64,000 nt of DNA from Thuidium tamariscinum (GCA_947034885.2 OX344750.2:33776821-33840820), one strand, 5' to 3'; counted from the first letter of the stretch, positions 1 through 14,987 are shown. The notes: generated by a model not told the origin, from the letters alone. Made by a program: numbers and translations.

Positions 1-3000
1 AAAATGAAATGCTTCAATGCCTAACACAATACCACATTCCCTCAAAGATTTATCCAACTCCCGTTTTGTTGCTCTTGAAAATTTATCATAGTCTCAATAA
101 TTCATGACTTTTGAAAATTTGTAGTAGTTGGCCATTTGTTGAGATCCAAATGTAAATAAACAAAAGAAACAATGTGGTGCATTTAGCTACAACTTCCTTA
201 GTAATTAGTCACATTATTAGCCCTATACCATTCAAAATACTAGTGATCATGCATTAAGTCATTTGTGAAATTTAACCATTGAAAGAGCAAATCATTTGTT
301 TAGTTTAGAGGGAAATCTTAACTTTCAATGTTTCCATAAGCTTCTAAATTATAAACACATGGTGTATACTTAACCTCATTTTATTTGTGTGAACCTTGTT
401 ACATTTGACTAAAAAGCCAAAAGGAGTCTTATAATGTGGTGATATGAGCACCAATTCTAAAAGACAACATGTAAAGGGAAAGTTTTAGCCTTTCAACTAA
501 TATAAAATTAAAACCCAAGGTCTCAAGCTATCTTCTTGTTTTTTTGCTAATGCAAGTTTGCAAGTTTACACTTAGTCAAACTCCATTAGCTTAAAAAATA
601 AATGAAACCATTTATTTCATGAGTTTCATATTTTTTCTATGTACCTAATAGAATTAATTGTAAATTCATCTAAATCCCTCATTTATGTGGTTCTTTTTTC
701 AATACTTATTCTAAAAAGCAATTGAATTCTATCTAATTTGAATTTTTTTGGAATGACAATAAGACATTCCTAAATGGAGGTTTGTATGTCACTACTTTGC
801 AAAAGGGAGGGGGGAGGGATCAAATACATAAGAAGATCTCACTTGGTTCAAGTTTGAGTTTGATCCTTTCTTCATGCAAAAAGTGGAACCTTAACTTCAA
901 TTTTAAAAAAAGACAATTCAAATTGATTAGACTACATGCAACATTACCTTATTGTTGTACTTAGAGTGGTTAGTCACTCACAAGGGGTTTTCCGAATAAA
1001 TATATTAATTATTTAATATTATACATGTGTCACTTTCTGGTATGCTATCAAAGTTTTATGTATGTTGTAGATAGTAAGAGGCATCTTCCGGAGGAACCAT
1101 GTCAAAAACAATGAAAACCACACATGATTTATAGAAAGGATAAAACCCCAATTTCTTCAACAACTTTGTCTTTAATCTCATGTCTCATTCTCCTTAGTTG
1201 TCCCTTCATGCTCCTATACTGTCTACAAATGACAAAGAAAGCATCATAAATACAAAAACAAGTGAATAAAAAAGCATCAACAACAAGAATAACAAAGACA
1301 ACCAAATAATGACAATAATACAACTATCATAAAATGTCAACATTCAAAATTTCAAACATATTCTAATACTAAATTCCTTATTCAAAATTCACAAGCACTT
1401 CATTCAACCACAATTCAATTGAAAGAGTCAACATGCTTACAAATCGAGATACAAATTGCCAAACCCTAAATCTTCTAATTCACCTCCAAATACTACACGT
1501 AGTGATGCAAATTGCTTAACATGACATTGTAGTGCAAAATCTTTTTCTACATGCATCAAGTTGGTTTTCTACTTTCGAAAATGATATCAAAATTACAAGA
1601 AAATACAAAACAATAGGTAGTTGGCTCTTCCAAAAGAATATAATAGCTAACAACTTAGTGAAACACTTAAGGTCCTATGTTTCATCTTTGGCTTACCTTT
1701 TGTATTTTGGTTTGCTTTGTCTCCTTCCATAAAGAGCTTAGTATTGTTGGCTTATTGCACAATAAGAAAAAATAAAAAATCATAGGTCATAGCATGTTGC
1801 ATTAAAAATAGCTTTCAAAAATTAAAAACTTCAAATAGTACTTGCAATGAAATATTGCTTGTTTATAGGATCATTGCCATGACATTTGAACTCTCTGTAA
1901 TGATTGCAAATAAGAACATATTCATCACTCAAATGTACTCTACATTAAGTAGCAACAACAATAATAATTAAAGCAAGAGCAATGATCATGTACTAATAGG
2001 GAAGAAAGATGTTAAAAAAGATTTGAATAGTCAAGTAATGTTAAGGAAAGAATGTGCATTCATTGAACATTAAATCGTATATTTGTAAATCGTATATTTG
2101 TAAACTTTGCAAAGGGGGGGAGAAAAGACGTGGTTTGTAAACACCATAGATAGTCAATCCTGTCCAAAATATTGCATTAGATGTTTTTCTGCCTTGTAGG
2201 AGACTATTTCAGGGTTGTTCCCTAAAACTATTCCTTGTTCGATGTACTAGCAACTGCTAGTATGAATTTTTGAAAAAAAAATTAATTAGAAATATTTTTT
2301 TTCAAGAATTTTAAATTTTAAGTATTTCTTCAATTTTTCAAGAATTCAAAGTTCTTACAAAAGATTCCTACTTTTGTTATTCTTATTAGTCCCTCACCAC
2401 AATTTAGTAAGTAAATAAAGTAAAAACACAAAAAACATCAATGCAATTAGATTGTGCCTACACTTAAAATCAACAATTGGTTGACTATTGATTCCATACA
2501 TTTTACTACTAAGTCCAAGCTATGTGATAGTTTTAGTGGCCTACAGAATTCTACTTTGAAAGTTCATAGTAGTAATTACATGTCTTATCTAAAAATTCTA
2601 ATATTTTTTTGAAAAATCATCATTTCCAATTGCTAATACTATTCAAATGTTGTTTTTTGTTTTTAGAGAAAAAGATGCCTGCAACTATGTTGAATTGCTT
2701 ATTTTGATGGTTTTTGGTGTTTTCTCCCTAAAGTGAGACTACCATGTTCAAGTACCCAACAACCAAAGGATATCATTCTATATGAAGGTAGGAGTCCCAA
2801 ATTCACCTAGGACATTAAGAATTGTTCAATAGATAGCAATGAAATGGACATGACATGGTCCTTGAATTGACTTCTAAAGTCATTGAATGAAGTAAGAAAA
2901 AAATATTGTTTATTCTAACAACCAATCACTCTCTTTTCTCTCTCCATTTCTTTTTACAAGTTGCAAGTGAACACTTTATGGAAGACCTAGGGTCTTAAAT

Positions 3001-3889
3001 AGGGACTTATAATACAACTTGTTTGAAAATTCATAAGTAATTCAATATTGATTCAAAAAGTATAAGACTACTTGTAATCAATTTTTCATTTATTTTTCTT
3101 TCTCTGAAAAATGAGATAAAATTATTTCTATGTAAGAAAATATATGAAAAATGCAAACCAATCCTTAGATGAGCTATTTTTTAGCCTCCTTCAATATTTT
3201 ACCATATTGTGAACAATGATCCTATCCCATTTAAATCTATATATTTAGAAGATTGATTGCTATATAATATATGCTAGAACTTTTGTTAGGTCTCCTCTAC
3301 GTTTGGAGATAGCAAACAAGAAATTAATTATTATCTACTACATTATGGATTGCCATTCAAGATCAAAGTTCTCCTTATATTAATGGTGCAGAAACAAAAT
3401 GCACTAATTTATTATGAATCCAGCCCTAACAACAATTGTAACATGGTTAGTTGGGAGGACATCATAGTGAACCTCTAAAAATGAAGTAGTGGTTGTACTT
3501 CCATCTAAAAATTTAGTTAGGTTCCTACAAAGTCAAATTTTAATGAATCTTTTTGAAAATGTGCATATGTGTTGTTTTAGTCAAAGTTCCTAATCCCCCA
3601 CCCCCACCCCACCTCCACTTATGTAGTAGTCTACAACAATTTTTTATGGTAGATTTTCTTAAGACTTCCTTTCCATTTATTTCTCACTTCCGTTAGAAGA
3701 TGCAATATTTGACAATGTATGTACTAAATGTGCCCCAATCCTTTAGGGTTAAGTTAGACCTTGTTGTATATCCCAAAAATTCAAATTGAATTAAAAATCA
3801 AGTGCTTTTTAGAATAAACATTAAAAAAAGCACCACAAAACTAGGATGTAAGGTGACTTTATAATTAAGTTTGACTAATAGCCTACATC
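1..3889. other. AT-rich gene-free DNA
   Basis: No exon chain, RNA gene or protein family is recognisable on either strand. Open frames are short and lack coding character. The stretch is rich in A and T homopolymer runs and has one short C-rich tract near 3595–3615. It resembles decayed transposon DNA. Confidence 0.6.
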
Positions 3890-4771
3890 TTCATCCCTAA
3901 ATGTATTTGAGTATGTTTTCACCAAAAACGCTTCAAAACTATTTCTAATACAAGTATCAAATTTTAGAAAAAAACAACATTTTTTATGCATATATGTATA
4001 GGACCTAGAAGTACACTGGTATAAAAAGATGTGGAAAAAATTTCAGAATTTCCCACTGTGTAGATTGGAAGATACTAGTTTTTGAATTGTCAAAAATCAT
4101 TTTCTTGGCCCTCCAAATATCCAGGTAGCTGCTTTTCAAATGGTCACATTTGTATGACAAAAATTTCAAATTGGTGATTACTTTTTGGACTCATTCTTCA
4201 AGGCAAGATGGATAAATGATTGAAAAATTTCAAATCATTTGGAGATGTATAACTTATAGGCAAAAAGTAGTAAATAGAAAGAAATAGAAATTGCTTTAAA
4301 ATCCTAAATTATAAATAATTTATCCATAGAATTGAAAAATATAAATTCCAATGGTAAAAATGTCACAATAAACATCTACACCTACTCTTTTAATTTTTTT
4401 TAAAAAATATTAAAAATTGAATTAAATAAAGAATTTAAAACTTTTTGGACTTATTGATCAAAATAGAATGGATCAGAGCTTTCCACTTAGATATAAATCT
4501 CAAAAATCAATTTCAAATTTTCATTTCTTAAAAAAATAATTTTTTAAGAAGTTTTTTTAATACATGAGTTGTCCATTAAGCAATGAAAACTAAATATTAT
4601 ACAATAAGTTTTTAACTATGAAATGAAATTTTTTGAAATTTTTTGTCTTAGAGGTACTCCTTAGAAAAATGTTGTGTGAAAATTTTAAAGAAAAAGAATA
4701 AAAGCTTCATTTGTAGTGAGTTGCCTGAAATCCCTATTGCCCCAAAATATAGTTTGGGCATTGAGGGTTAA
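3890..4771 (-). mobile_element. TTAA-flanked non-autonomous element, copy 4 (inverted, degenerate)
   Basis: This is a reverse-complement copy of the elements at 5112, 8135 and 11447. Its interior near 3900–4110 matches the reverse complement of about 8870–9050, and 4715–4771 matches the reverse complement of the 8135 end. The plus-left end reads TTCATCCCTAAATG, a mutated form of TTAACCCCTAAAGG. The plus-right end reads GAGGGTTAA. At about 882 bp it is slightly shorter than its relatives. No transposase ORF is seen. Confidence 0.6.
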
Positions 4772-5111
4772 ATTTATCCTTAGTTTTATGTACTTAAATC
4801 ATCAAAATCAAACTTGTTTTATTTTATTAATTAAATTATATATAAAAATCATAAAAATTAAAAAATTCTTAAAATAATACAAATATTCTACCAAATAGAG
4901 ATAATAGTGATAAATATCGATGTAATTGGTATTTTTCTTGATCTCAAATAAAGAGACATTTAACAAACAAAAATTGAACAATAGTAGATTTTCTTAAGTC
5001 ATCACAATGTTAGTATAATACCTTAAGAGGTTATTTCATGTCAAGTCAAACCCATTAGTTATAGACATTTGAAGTAAAAATAGGTGTTGTAGCCAAAAAT
5101 TAAAGTGCTAA

Positions 5112-6042
5112 TTAACCCCTAAAGGATTGAAGTACCCTCGAGGGACACTTGGAATTTCGGGCAAGCTTGTGTGACTTGAATTTTTTATATTATTTTTTGA
5201 AACTTTTTTTGAAGATAGGAAATCAGATTATCTTTCCAAAAATATAATTTTTATTTCAATTGGTGCTTGGAAGCAAAAGTTATGCCATTCTATGTCCAAA
5301 AAGCAATTCACCGGGCAGAAAAAAAAAACCACAAAATTTTTTTATTTTTTATTTTTTATTTTTTTTCTTGAAGATTTTTTTTTGTTCTACATCTGAAGCT
5401 TTGTTTCATTTTATTTGGACTAATAATGAGAAAGTTACGGACAATCTTGAATTTCGGGCAATCTAAGCACCTTCTTCAGAAAATAACTTACACAATTCAT
5501 TTTTGAATGCAATTTTTCAAATTTTTCAAATTTTCTTTTTTGATAGGGTTTAGGATGTTTGCAAGAACAAGCTCACCATTGGGATCATGGTTTTTCAATT
5601 CCATCTTAAAGTTATTAACAACTTAGTGTTTTGTTCAATCTTGGACCTACTTCTACTTAACAATTTTTTAATGAATGAAAATCAAGTAGTAGTTTTTTGA
5701 AATTTTTTTCCGTAATTCCCAACTCAAATGTTCAACATAATCAATTTTAACTTCATGGTCCATAGTGCAAAAAAAATTCAACAAATGGCAATCAAAGTCA
5801 TCTGAAATTGCAAGTCAGAGTTCAAAAAAACTTTTTTTTCCAACTTTGAATGCTAATATCTTCCAATCGGTACGATCAAACTTCATGAAATTTTTACCAT
5901 ATGATCTCAGACAAGTAATTTACAAGATCCTATGGTTAGATTCTAATAAAAAAAAAAAATTGTTTTTTTGGGAGGAAGTAGCAAACATGGCAGTTTTGAG
6001 TGGTTTTCAAGCCAGAAAATGCCTCAGTCCTTTAGGGGTTAA
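5112..6042 (+). mobile_element. TTAA-flanked non-autonomous DNA element, copy 1
   Basis: The left end is TTAACCCCTAAAGGATTG and the right end is CAGTCCTTTAGGGGTTAA, so the ends are inverted repeats inside a TTAA. Length including both TTAA is 931 bp, the same as copy 2. The interior is a divergent relative of copies 2 and 3: all share a block of the type GCTAATATCTT followed by an AAGATCCTA block near the right end. A TTAA duplication is known for piggyBac and Kolobok superfamilies. No transposase is present; ORFs inside are incidental. Confidence 0.65.
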
Positions 6043-8134
6043 AGGTTCTTTAGCTAAGCTATAGAGTGAATGTTAAAAGTTTAGAAATAAATGTTTTTGA
6101 CAAAGACACTTGCAAATATATACTTAATCTTTGTGTCTTCTAAGCAATATATTAGAATTCTTGGATAGATTGATGATACAAGTTAACAACAATTACTATC
6201 ATGACTAAACAAAAATTCACTATAAAGGCTTAATAATTAGAGAAGCCTAGGCCTTCTAGAATATATATGTAATCAAATGCAAGAATATGGAATTGCAAAC
6301 TTACAAACCTCCTACAATGGATTCCAAATAAAAATACAAAATATACAAAGGGAGGATTTACACTATGGTCTAAGACTCAAAAAGGTCATGGATTTAGAAA
6401 AAAAATGTTTTTGACTCAACAAAATTTTAATCAAATCCAAGTAGGTTACTAAAAGAATTTATTGGAGATTAGATTTGGATGCAAGTGTAAATGATTTAGG
6501 TCTAATTTTATTTTTTAAAGTAGGGGAGTTCATTGTTGACTTGGAAATGGTCCTTAACCTTATTTCTAAATTCCCAAGGCTTTTATTTGTTGTCAAAAAA
6601 CAATTAAAACATTTGAGAGCACATTTTCTAAGCATTTGATTTTTTTGCATGAGGCTTGCATAAAAACTCGTGGAAGACCTTTCAAGAACTTAAAGCATTT
6701 AGATTGCAAGATATTTACATATATAGGGAAGAAAATAAGAATTCTTTCACCTTGCTACACTAGATCATAAGACTTTGAATCTTCTTAATTTATAATTTAT
6801 GCACTACAGATTTTGAATTAAAAAAACTTATATTGTAAAAATTGAGTTGAGAGTTTCTTTTAAAATTCCAAATGAAAACTTAATTACCATTCTTTAAAAA
6901 ATCATTGATGTGAGTAGGTAGTCTAGGTACCAATTTTAAGGAAAAAAACAAATCAATAATAGTTTTAAAATGAAGTTGAAGCTCATTAATAGCAATGGTG
7001 ATATTGCAGTGGACTATAGAAAATGTTAATCATCCATGTAACAAATGTTGGTTCCTTGAAACATAACAAGAAATTATAACAAACAAACTAAGCTTTGTAC
7101 AAATTATTTTTTGGAAACTTCAAAAATTAAATAAATTAAATGTTGTAGGTCTAATAGTGGATTCTATGCAAGAAAATGCAAGTAGGCAAATAGGTAAAGG
7201 GATTGACCAATAGAAATGTTCAATTTTTTTTCATTTTTTCCAATTACTTTTTGAATTTTCTAAGATTTTCAATTTCTTCAATTTTTTCCAATTATCATTT
7301 TGTTTCTTAAAATATTTTTGAAGAAATTATCATTTTTTAATATAAATCATTTTTATTCATTAAAAAAAATTCCAATAGAATGGGCCTAAGAAAATAAATT
7401 TGTTCCACAAAATTAATGATTTCTTTTGAAGCCTTTCAAACCAAGTTTGAACCTCCAAAAATTTCCTTCCAAATGTGCACTTTGTAGGCACAACATCATT
7501 TCAACAAGTTTTAGACTAGACTCTAGAACAAACACTTGAGGTCAAATTTCAGCTCTAAACTAATAAGATTGCTCGATTTAAAAGTTTCTTAAACTTGGAC
7601 CATAGCACAAATCCAACCTCATTAACAAGAATGTTTCAAGAAGAGCTCAACCACCTAATTATAGAAAGAAATCAATCTTCAAGACAATCTCTTTATCTCC
7701 AAGCTCCATCTTGTATACTACCATATTTTAATAGCACCTTTGGCATAAATGAATTATAATAGTTCTTGTTTAATTTAAGAAAAAATTATCTCCCTATTTT
7801 GCCTAATATTTAGATATTGAAATTGACTAAGGAGGAATTACAATATCCTTCTTTGGTGACATGTTTAGGTCATTTTAGCAATCATTTTCCAATATTCTAT
7901 GCTTTCTATGAATATATAACCTTTTAACTTCTTTGAATCCATTAAAAACAAAGTATCTAAACCTTGCTAGATGCCTATACCTTACTCAATTTTAAACGGT
8001 CGCCTAAATAGTATAAATTAAATTTTAGTCTTGCCTAAGTTTATTTTGGGACTTTAATACAATATTTGGCACTTTGATTGCCTAAGCTTTAGTAAAGTAT
8101 AGTAATAAAGACTATCAATAAAGACTATTAGTCC
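6043..8134. other. AT-rich gene-free DNA
   Basis: I see no coding exons, RNA genes or bounded repeats here. Open frames are short and without recognisable motifs. Confidence 0.55.
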
Positions 8135-9065
8135 TTAACCCCTAAAGGACCAAACTGTGGTTTTTGGCAACATAGCGATTTTGGGCAGCTCACTACAGGA
8201 GGAGTTTTAATTTTTTTTCTTTGAAATTTTCACATAACATGTGTCCAGGGAGTATCTTGAAGGCCCAACAATTTTCATAACTTTTGACTATATGGTCAAA
8301 AAGTTATTGCATGATATGTAGTTTTCATTGGTCGGTGGGCAGCCCAAAAATTTCTTATAAAAACATTTTCTTAAAAATTAAAAATCTGAAATTGGTTTTC
8401 TAGATGTATATATACGCAGAAAGCTTTGAATCACTCCATTTTGATTTATGAGATGAAAGTTATGAAGAGATTTAGTTTGCGGGTAGTTATGGATTCTCTA
8501 CTCTAAAATAAACTTTGGAAGCCTTTACTTTTTTCAATTTTCAATTTTTTGAAAAAAAATTAAAATTTTGGATATTGATTGTTTGTCATAACATTACAAC
8601 CATTGGGATTGGCCTTTTTTTTTATTCTATAATAAAATTTTAACAATTTAGTACTTTGTATCATTCTCTACTTCTTTCTACTCATTAATTTTTTCCTATA
8701 TGTTGTACGGTTCCAAATGATGCGAATTTTTTTGAGCATCTAGCCAACTTGCCATGAAGAATGAATCCAAAGAAGCACCACCATTTTGGGCACTTTTTCA
8801 TAGAAATGTGACCTTGTGAAGTGCAGCTGCCCAGTTTTTTGCAGGGACAAAAAAAGGGTTTTTGTCAATTCAGATGCTAATATCTTGCAATCTACACGGT
8901 GGAAATTTCTGAAATTTTTTCCACATCTTTTGACACTAGTGTACTAGAAGATCCTATGGTTACATGTGTCAAAAAATGTTTTAAAAAAAATATGGTGCTT
9001 GTAATAGAAATGGCAGTTTTAGTGTGTTTTTGATGAAGACATAGTCTCTGACCTTTAGGGGTTAA
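8135..9065 (+). mobile_element. TTAA-flanked non-autonomous DNA element, copy 2 (best preserved ends)
   Basis: The ends are TTAACCCCTAAAGGACC on the left and GACCTTTAGGGGTTAA on the right, giving a TTAA followed by a CCCCTAAAGG inverted repeat. The element is 931 bp. It aligns along most of its length with the copy at 11447 and, inverted, with that at 3890. It is AT-rich with no protein-coding sign. TTAA specificity with CCC-starting ends points to a piggyBac-type or Kolobok-type mobiliser; this assignment is inference. Confidence 0.7.
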
Positions 9066-9375
9066 GATACAAAGACCTCTTTTCTACCTTTAACTTTCTA
9101 TTCATGGTTCTATCTAGAACCATCTACTAATGTAAAAGTCCTAGTCATACTTTTCCAAATCATATCTTATCAAAATCTTGATCTTCACCTTGGAGTTATC
9201 TAATGGCCACTTTACTCCTACACCCCAAGCCAATTCTTCTCCAAGTCATTGCACAAATTCTAGTCCCAAGTCCCTTTTGGGATAAAGGCCAACTTCAACT
9301 ACACATTAGAATAAAGCTATAACAAGGACCAATTCTCCCATGTGTGAAGGCCTTAGGGTTGGGAAACTAGGTTGA

Positions 9376-9632
9376 TTCAAAAAAACTTAGAAAAAAGAAG
9401 AGAGGGGCTAAAATTTCAAGGTCACTTTACACATAGAAGGTAGACCAATCTCCCTTGAGGACAATTGTACAAAATCCAACAAATTAAATTTGTTGATTTA
9501 AAAATATTTTATGAGATAAATTTTTTTAGTTGAAGTTTGACATAAGTCCCTAGGCCAAAATTGGCCTTCCAATGTAGTGACCTTGAGCCATGTCAAATCA
9601 TGTCTTTTTGGAATCAAAAGATTTGACCACCA
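9376..9632 (-). repeat. Dispersed repeat, inverted relative to 26461–26735
   Basis: This segment matches the reverse complement of 26461–26735. Shared blocks include TATTTTATGAGATAAAT, CAAAATCCAACAAAT and ATGTCAAATCATGTC. Neither copy has coding features. The two are about 17 kb apart in opposite orientation. The family is not recognised. Confidence 0.6.
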
Positions 9633-11446
9633 AATTCATTTGGCCTCTTGGTGTAAAGGCGGTGAGGCTAAATTAGCCTTTTAAATAGTCACAAGTGAAG
9701 ATTTTAGGCCTTTGATACAACATATTGGCATGTGGCCTTCAAGTGTAAAGTATCTCTAACTCCAAGTTTCAACATTCTTATCTATATCTAGGGGTTGTTT
9801 AACTCCAGTGAACCAATCCTTTAAGTGGGGTTGTTTACACTAGTGAACCAATCCTTTAAGTGGGGTTCCTTAACTCCAATGCACAAATCCACCATGTACA
9901 AGTATCTATCTCCAATCAATCTCTACTTGTCCACTTCAGTGCATATATTGTCATGGATTAGTTCATGATCATCCATCAAAGTTCATGACATCCAACTAAC
10001 AATTACTTTTACAAAGCTATAAAAGTGTAATTTAAATGATTTTTAGAAAAATATAAATATAAATAAAATATGATAGCAAGATTTTTATAGTTTAGCTTAG
10101 TAACATTTAAATTGAAGAACTATTAGAAAATTCAATGTTTGACTTTTTAAATCCCCTAAGGCTTGCAATGTCTCTTAACTCCTAAAGTTGTTTGACTATA
10201 CCTTGGCAAAATCACTTAAAAACTACCATTTCTAGTTTTGTAGAACTAAATATGAAAACAAAGATGATTTTTGCAAATTCAATAATAAATTTGAATTACA
10301 CTATTCCATATATATGTGGTTAAATTTTAGAAACTTTGATGATATGGATTGAAGGAATTTAGTATTCAACAATTAGATTAAAAAAAAAATTGGATTTCCC
10401 TTGTAGAATGAGTAGTCTTGGATTGAGGATTGTGTGAATTTTCTACACTCATTGAATATAAAAATTTATAGAATTGTGCTCTTTATATCGTTAGGTAGTT
10501 GTATACAAGATTTGATAGAAATTAGATGACTAAGGTAGAAATACCTAAAACCTTCTCTGTACCCATAACTATCTCTTTTAAAATCTTGAAAATTCTTTGG
10601 AAGTGAATGAATGTGATTACAAGGATGCTCTACATTTGAACATTAGACCTTAGTATTGGTATTAGGTGCATTTATAGAGTTGTTTCTTTAAAAATTCACA
10701 ACTTATATTCACAATATCCAAATAATACATTAAAAAATACACATAAATTATTATTTTTTAGCTTCAATAATTTGTTGAATTCTAATAATAGAAGTCATAT
10801 TCAAAACCTTTAAATTTACAATTATGGGTGTTTTTACCTTATAGAACATACCTTATTTTTGGAAGTCATTGATGTTACATGATGGAAAAATTATCTATAA
10901 GTACTATACAATTTTTATTGGACAATATTTTGTGAGTTCAAAATCCAATTACACAATTTGGATGATGAATATATAGACACATGCAACTCTCTAAACAAGA
11001 CAAGTTTATTTCTTAGAAAAAGAATTGGATTTAGTTTGAATTTTTTAACCCTGGAATGCCACTATGTACACTAAATGTCCAATTAACGACAAAGGATTCT
11101 TGCATGTAAGACAAAAGTGCAATCCTTCATCCTTGGAATTCTATACAAAAAGAGGGAAGTTATAAATAGTCATTTTGTCTCCGATGAGTACATTTGAATC
11201 TTTTAAAATAGATGCTTTGTACTATTTCAAATACAATGATTTATATGGAGACCAACTTGTCCTTATAGAGTTAAAATTTCAAAAAAATAATAGTAAAAAT
11301 TTACTTTTGAACATGCTGTCCAATGTATTTAAAGGTCTTTGGTAGGAGGTCGATAAACCAACCATGGTCTAAAAGCTACCCCTATCTAGAAATAAGTGAC
11401 ATATTCTTTGAAATATCTATTTTCATCATTGATGCATTAGATAGGT
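9633..11446. other. AT-rich gene-free DNA
   Basis: No gene seen. A local duplication lies at about 9790–9870, where the phrase CCAATCCTTTAAGTGGGGTT occurs twice about 45 bp apart. Confidence 0.5.
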
Positions 11447-12374
11447 TTAATCCCTAAAAGACCAAATTGTGTTTTGGGTAGCTCACTACGGATGGAGGTT
11501 TTTTGTTTTGTTTTTTGAAATTTTCACACAAAATGTATCCAAGAAGTAGCTTTAAGGCCTAACAATTTTCATTACTTTTGACATCATTGTTCAAAAGTTA
11601 TTGTATGATATGTAGTTTTCATTGCTCGGCAATCAATTCAGGTAGCTAAAAAAACTTCTTCCAAAAATCACTTTAAAAAAAAATTAAATATTAATTTTTT
11701 TTAAAGATTGATATATACAAGGAAAGCTTTGAATCATTTCATTTTGATTAATGAAATGAAAGTTATGGGACTTTTAGTTTATGGATAGTTTGTTGGAAGT
11801 TATGAAATGTCTACTTTAGAATAAACTTTGAAGTCCTTCATTTAATTCAATTTTTAATATTTTTGAAAAAAATTTAAAAAATTGGGTGTAGATTGTTTAT
11901 ACAACATTACAACCATTGGGATTGGCATTTTTCAATTCAATATATAAATTGTTAACAATTTAGTATTTGAATCATTTTCTACTTTTTTCTACTTACTATA
12001 TTTTTTGTACATGTTGTAAAATTCCAAATGATTTGAAAATTTTCAAGCATGTAGACAACTTGAATTGAAGAATGAATCCAAAGAGTTACTACCATTTTGG
12101 ACATTTTTTCATACAAATGTGGCCTTTTGAAGTGCAACTGCCCGGATTTTTGCTTTGGTAAGAAAATGATTTGTGTAACTTCAAACATTAATATCTTACA
12201 ATCTAGACAACGGAAATTTCTGAAATTTTTTCTACATCTTTTGAAACTAGTGCACTAAAAGATCCTACAATTACATTTGTTCAAAAAAAATTCCAAAAAT
12301 TTGGTAGTTGTCCTAGAAATGGTACTTTTGGAGTAGTTTTGGTGAAAACATAGTAAAAAATCTTTAAGAGTTAA
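11447..12374 (+). mobile_element. TTAA-flanked non-autonomous DNA element, copy 3
   Basis: The left end TTAATCCCTAAAAGACC and right end TCTTTAAGAGTTAA are mutated forms of the copy 2 ends. The interior follows copy 2 closely, for example GTAGCTCACTACGGA near the left and AAGATCCTACAATTACA near the right. Length is 928 bp. The accumulated end mutations suggest an older insertion than copy 2. Confidence 0.65.
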
Positions 12375-14200
12375 AAGGTTAGTTCAGAGACCTACCTAAC
12401 ATGAGCTTAAAGAACCTTAGGTATTAACCCATTAAGGACCATGTACAATCTAGATTTCCAAAATTGTCAAGATATATTATATATTGCAAATTGAAAAAAT
12501 AATTTAATGATGACTTTCAAAGAAAAATTGTAAATACAATGTATAGATTATATCTATAAGGTTAGATATATTGTTGTGCTAACCAATATTTTTCAATAAA
12601 TTTTGAAATTAAAAGAAAAAATCTTTTAAAATTGACTATAGATTGAATGTTTATAATTTTTATAAGATTTTGTTCCTTAAGAGTTAAAAAATTTTGAATT
12701 CCAAAAATGGTGATATATTAATGATTTTCATTCCACCTTATTTATTGAAGTTGTTTATGAAGAGTCTTTTTTTAACTAAAAAGTTAGTTTTTGTAATACT
12801 CACAGTGACTCTCAAAATATTTTGTATAGTACAATTACCAATATTGCCATAACAAATTGAAAAATCAGATTTTTTTTTCAATAAGTTTTGATCATGTTGA
12901 AGTACAAACAAAACACTTGTATGAAATGGTTTTTCAAAATTATAAAAAATAAAATTTAGATATATTTAATATATTATTCAAAATTATTGGTGATAAAGGA
13001 CTTTTAATCCATAATAGTATAGGGTCTCCTCCAAAATTGACAATTTGAAAAAAATCATCATAAAGTACTATTTGGATGCTATAGATGTATAAATAAAAGT
13101 TGTAGATTTGAAGTTTTAGATTTTGTCCATATAGTTAGATTCACCAATGCAATAATCAATATTTTTTTATAAAATTTGAAAGAACAATTCAAAATTCCTT
13201 CAAAATTCAATTACAAGCAAAATGTCATTATTTGGGAATAAAATTTGTTAGAATGAATCTAAACTGAGGTTCTTTTGATAAGATGATTTAAGAAAAAAGT
13301 TGTGGTTCTTAAATCTATTTTTGCAAATCTAATTTTGAACTAAAGTCATTGTGATTTTGGATTGGTCAACTATTTGATATACTTCCATGTTTGTAATTCT
13401 AAAAAAATAAAAATAAAATTTTTAATAACACCAAATTCAACATTGAATAAGACAACTTGATAAAGTATCTCCACAAATTAAGATGACTTTCATCCAAACA
13501 ATAATGAGAGAGAAAAATAATTTTTAATATGTACATCATCTAAAAATTAGATGTTGAAGCCCTTCAAGGTTAAACACAACTACTAAATCTTGATTACTTA
13601 TTTAATATATAGAACAAGTATTCAATGAATTTTAATATTTTATTGATTGAAATATTACTAACTAAAATATGACCCAAATATTTACATTTATTATTACATA
13701 TTCAAAAGATCTCCAAAACTTTGTAGACATTTTGAAAACTGTATAAATTATGAAAGTGTGTAAGATTTGAAAATTGTGAATATATCAATTTTTGTAATTT
13801 TCTTATAGATTTTTGGAGTCAATTGTGAAAAACATAATTATTTCGGGTAGCATTTCATTGAATAACACATCCTTCTACACAATTCTAGGATTCATATTTT
13901 ATAATTTTTATCATAGAATTCCAAAATAAATTTTCCTTCCCCTTACGACAGAATATTGAAGATTTCGTGCTAGAGTTAATAGTTCATTTTCACCAATAAA
14001 TTTGGGATTATATATAAGAAATGTTTTCATTTAATAATAGAGATTAGATTAACCATTTCATACAAGAGTGGTACTCATACCTCAATGTCCAAAATTTATT
14101 ATCAAAAATTTAACGTTGTAATTCGTTATGGCAATATTTGTAATTCTTCCTTGGAATTCCATGTTTGAAATCAGTTTGTATTATTCATCTGACATCTGGT
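12375..14200. other. AT-rich gene-free DNA with a possible old TTAA-type relic
   Basis: No gene is seen. A segment from TTAACCCATTAAGG at about 12427 to CCTTCAAGGTTAA at about 13573 has weak inverted ends that resemble, but do not match, the ~0.93-kb family. This could be an older related element or chance. Confidence 0.35.
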
Positions 14201-14987
14201 CCTCTAAGATCAAACCTCAACAACTGAAGAGGCTCCACTAAGCTTTGTAGCTGGCCGGCCTTGTATTTTATCTCCTTAAGGAATGAAATTCCGTTTCATT
14301 TGTGTCAAACAAAACAAAACAAAACCCTGAAGAGGCTAATGTTGGAAGACAATGAACCGCTGGAAGGTCAAAAACAGGACCACAAGTACTCTACCGGTAT
14401 TGTACTGCACTCCGGAGCTCTTCAGAAGCAATTTATGATTTTGCAAAGGACGAATGAATGTCAACTAGAAATGATTACAATTTCACTGAAACAAAAGTGG
14501 ATAACCTGGACGTATCCTTGAAGAATATCAAAAGCGGATAACCTGCAAGAGTACGAAAAAAGAGCGCCTGAAATCATCTCTTATTCAGGGACAGGACATA
14601 CTTGTGTATGCTGTCCAATCGAGAGACTAACAGCATATTATAACCTTACATGCACAATATTCCATTAATAACCACCTACACTTACATTACCACGACGACA
14701 AATTCCCTGCACCATGAGTGGCAGCCTGAGCGTGACCATCTACCATAGCATGTGGCCACCATCCAACCAGTGGAACCGTATAATATCCAAGCTTTTTCTT
14801 GCTTGTATGCTCTTTTCAGCGAGATAAGATGCCAGTTGAATACAGCAGTGCCGACATTGAAAGCTGTAAACATCGCGAGAAACAATCGCATTTTCTCCGA
14901 GCAAAGATCAGACCGCCCTCATGTTCGCTTCGAATCCTCCCAAACATAAAGCCATCGAGAAGCTTCAGCTCGACTATGAAGTCAAGA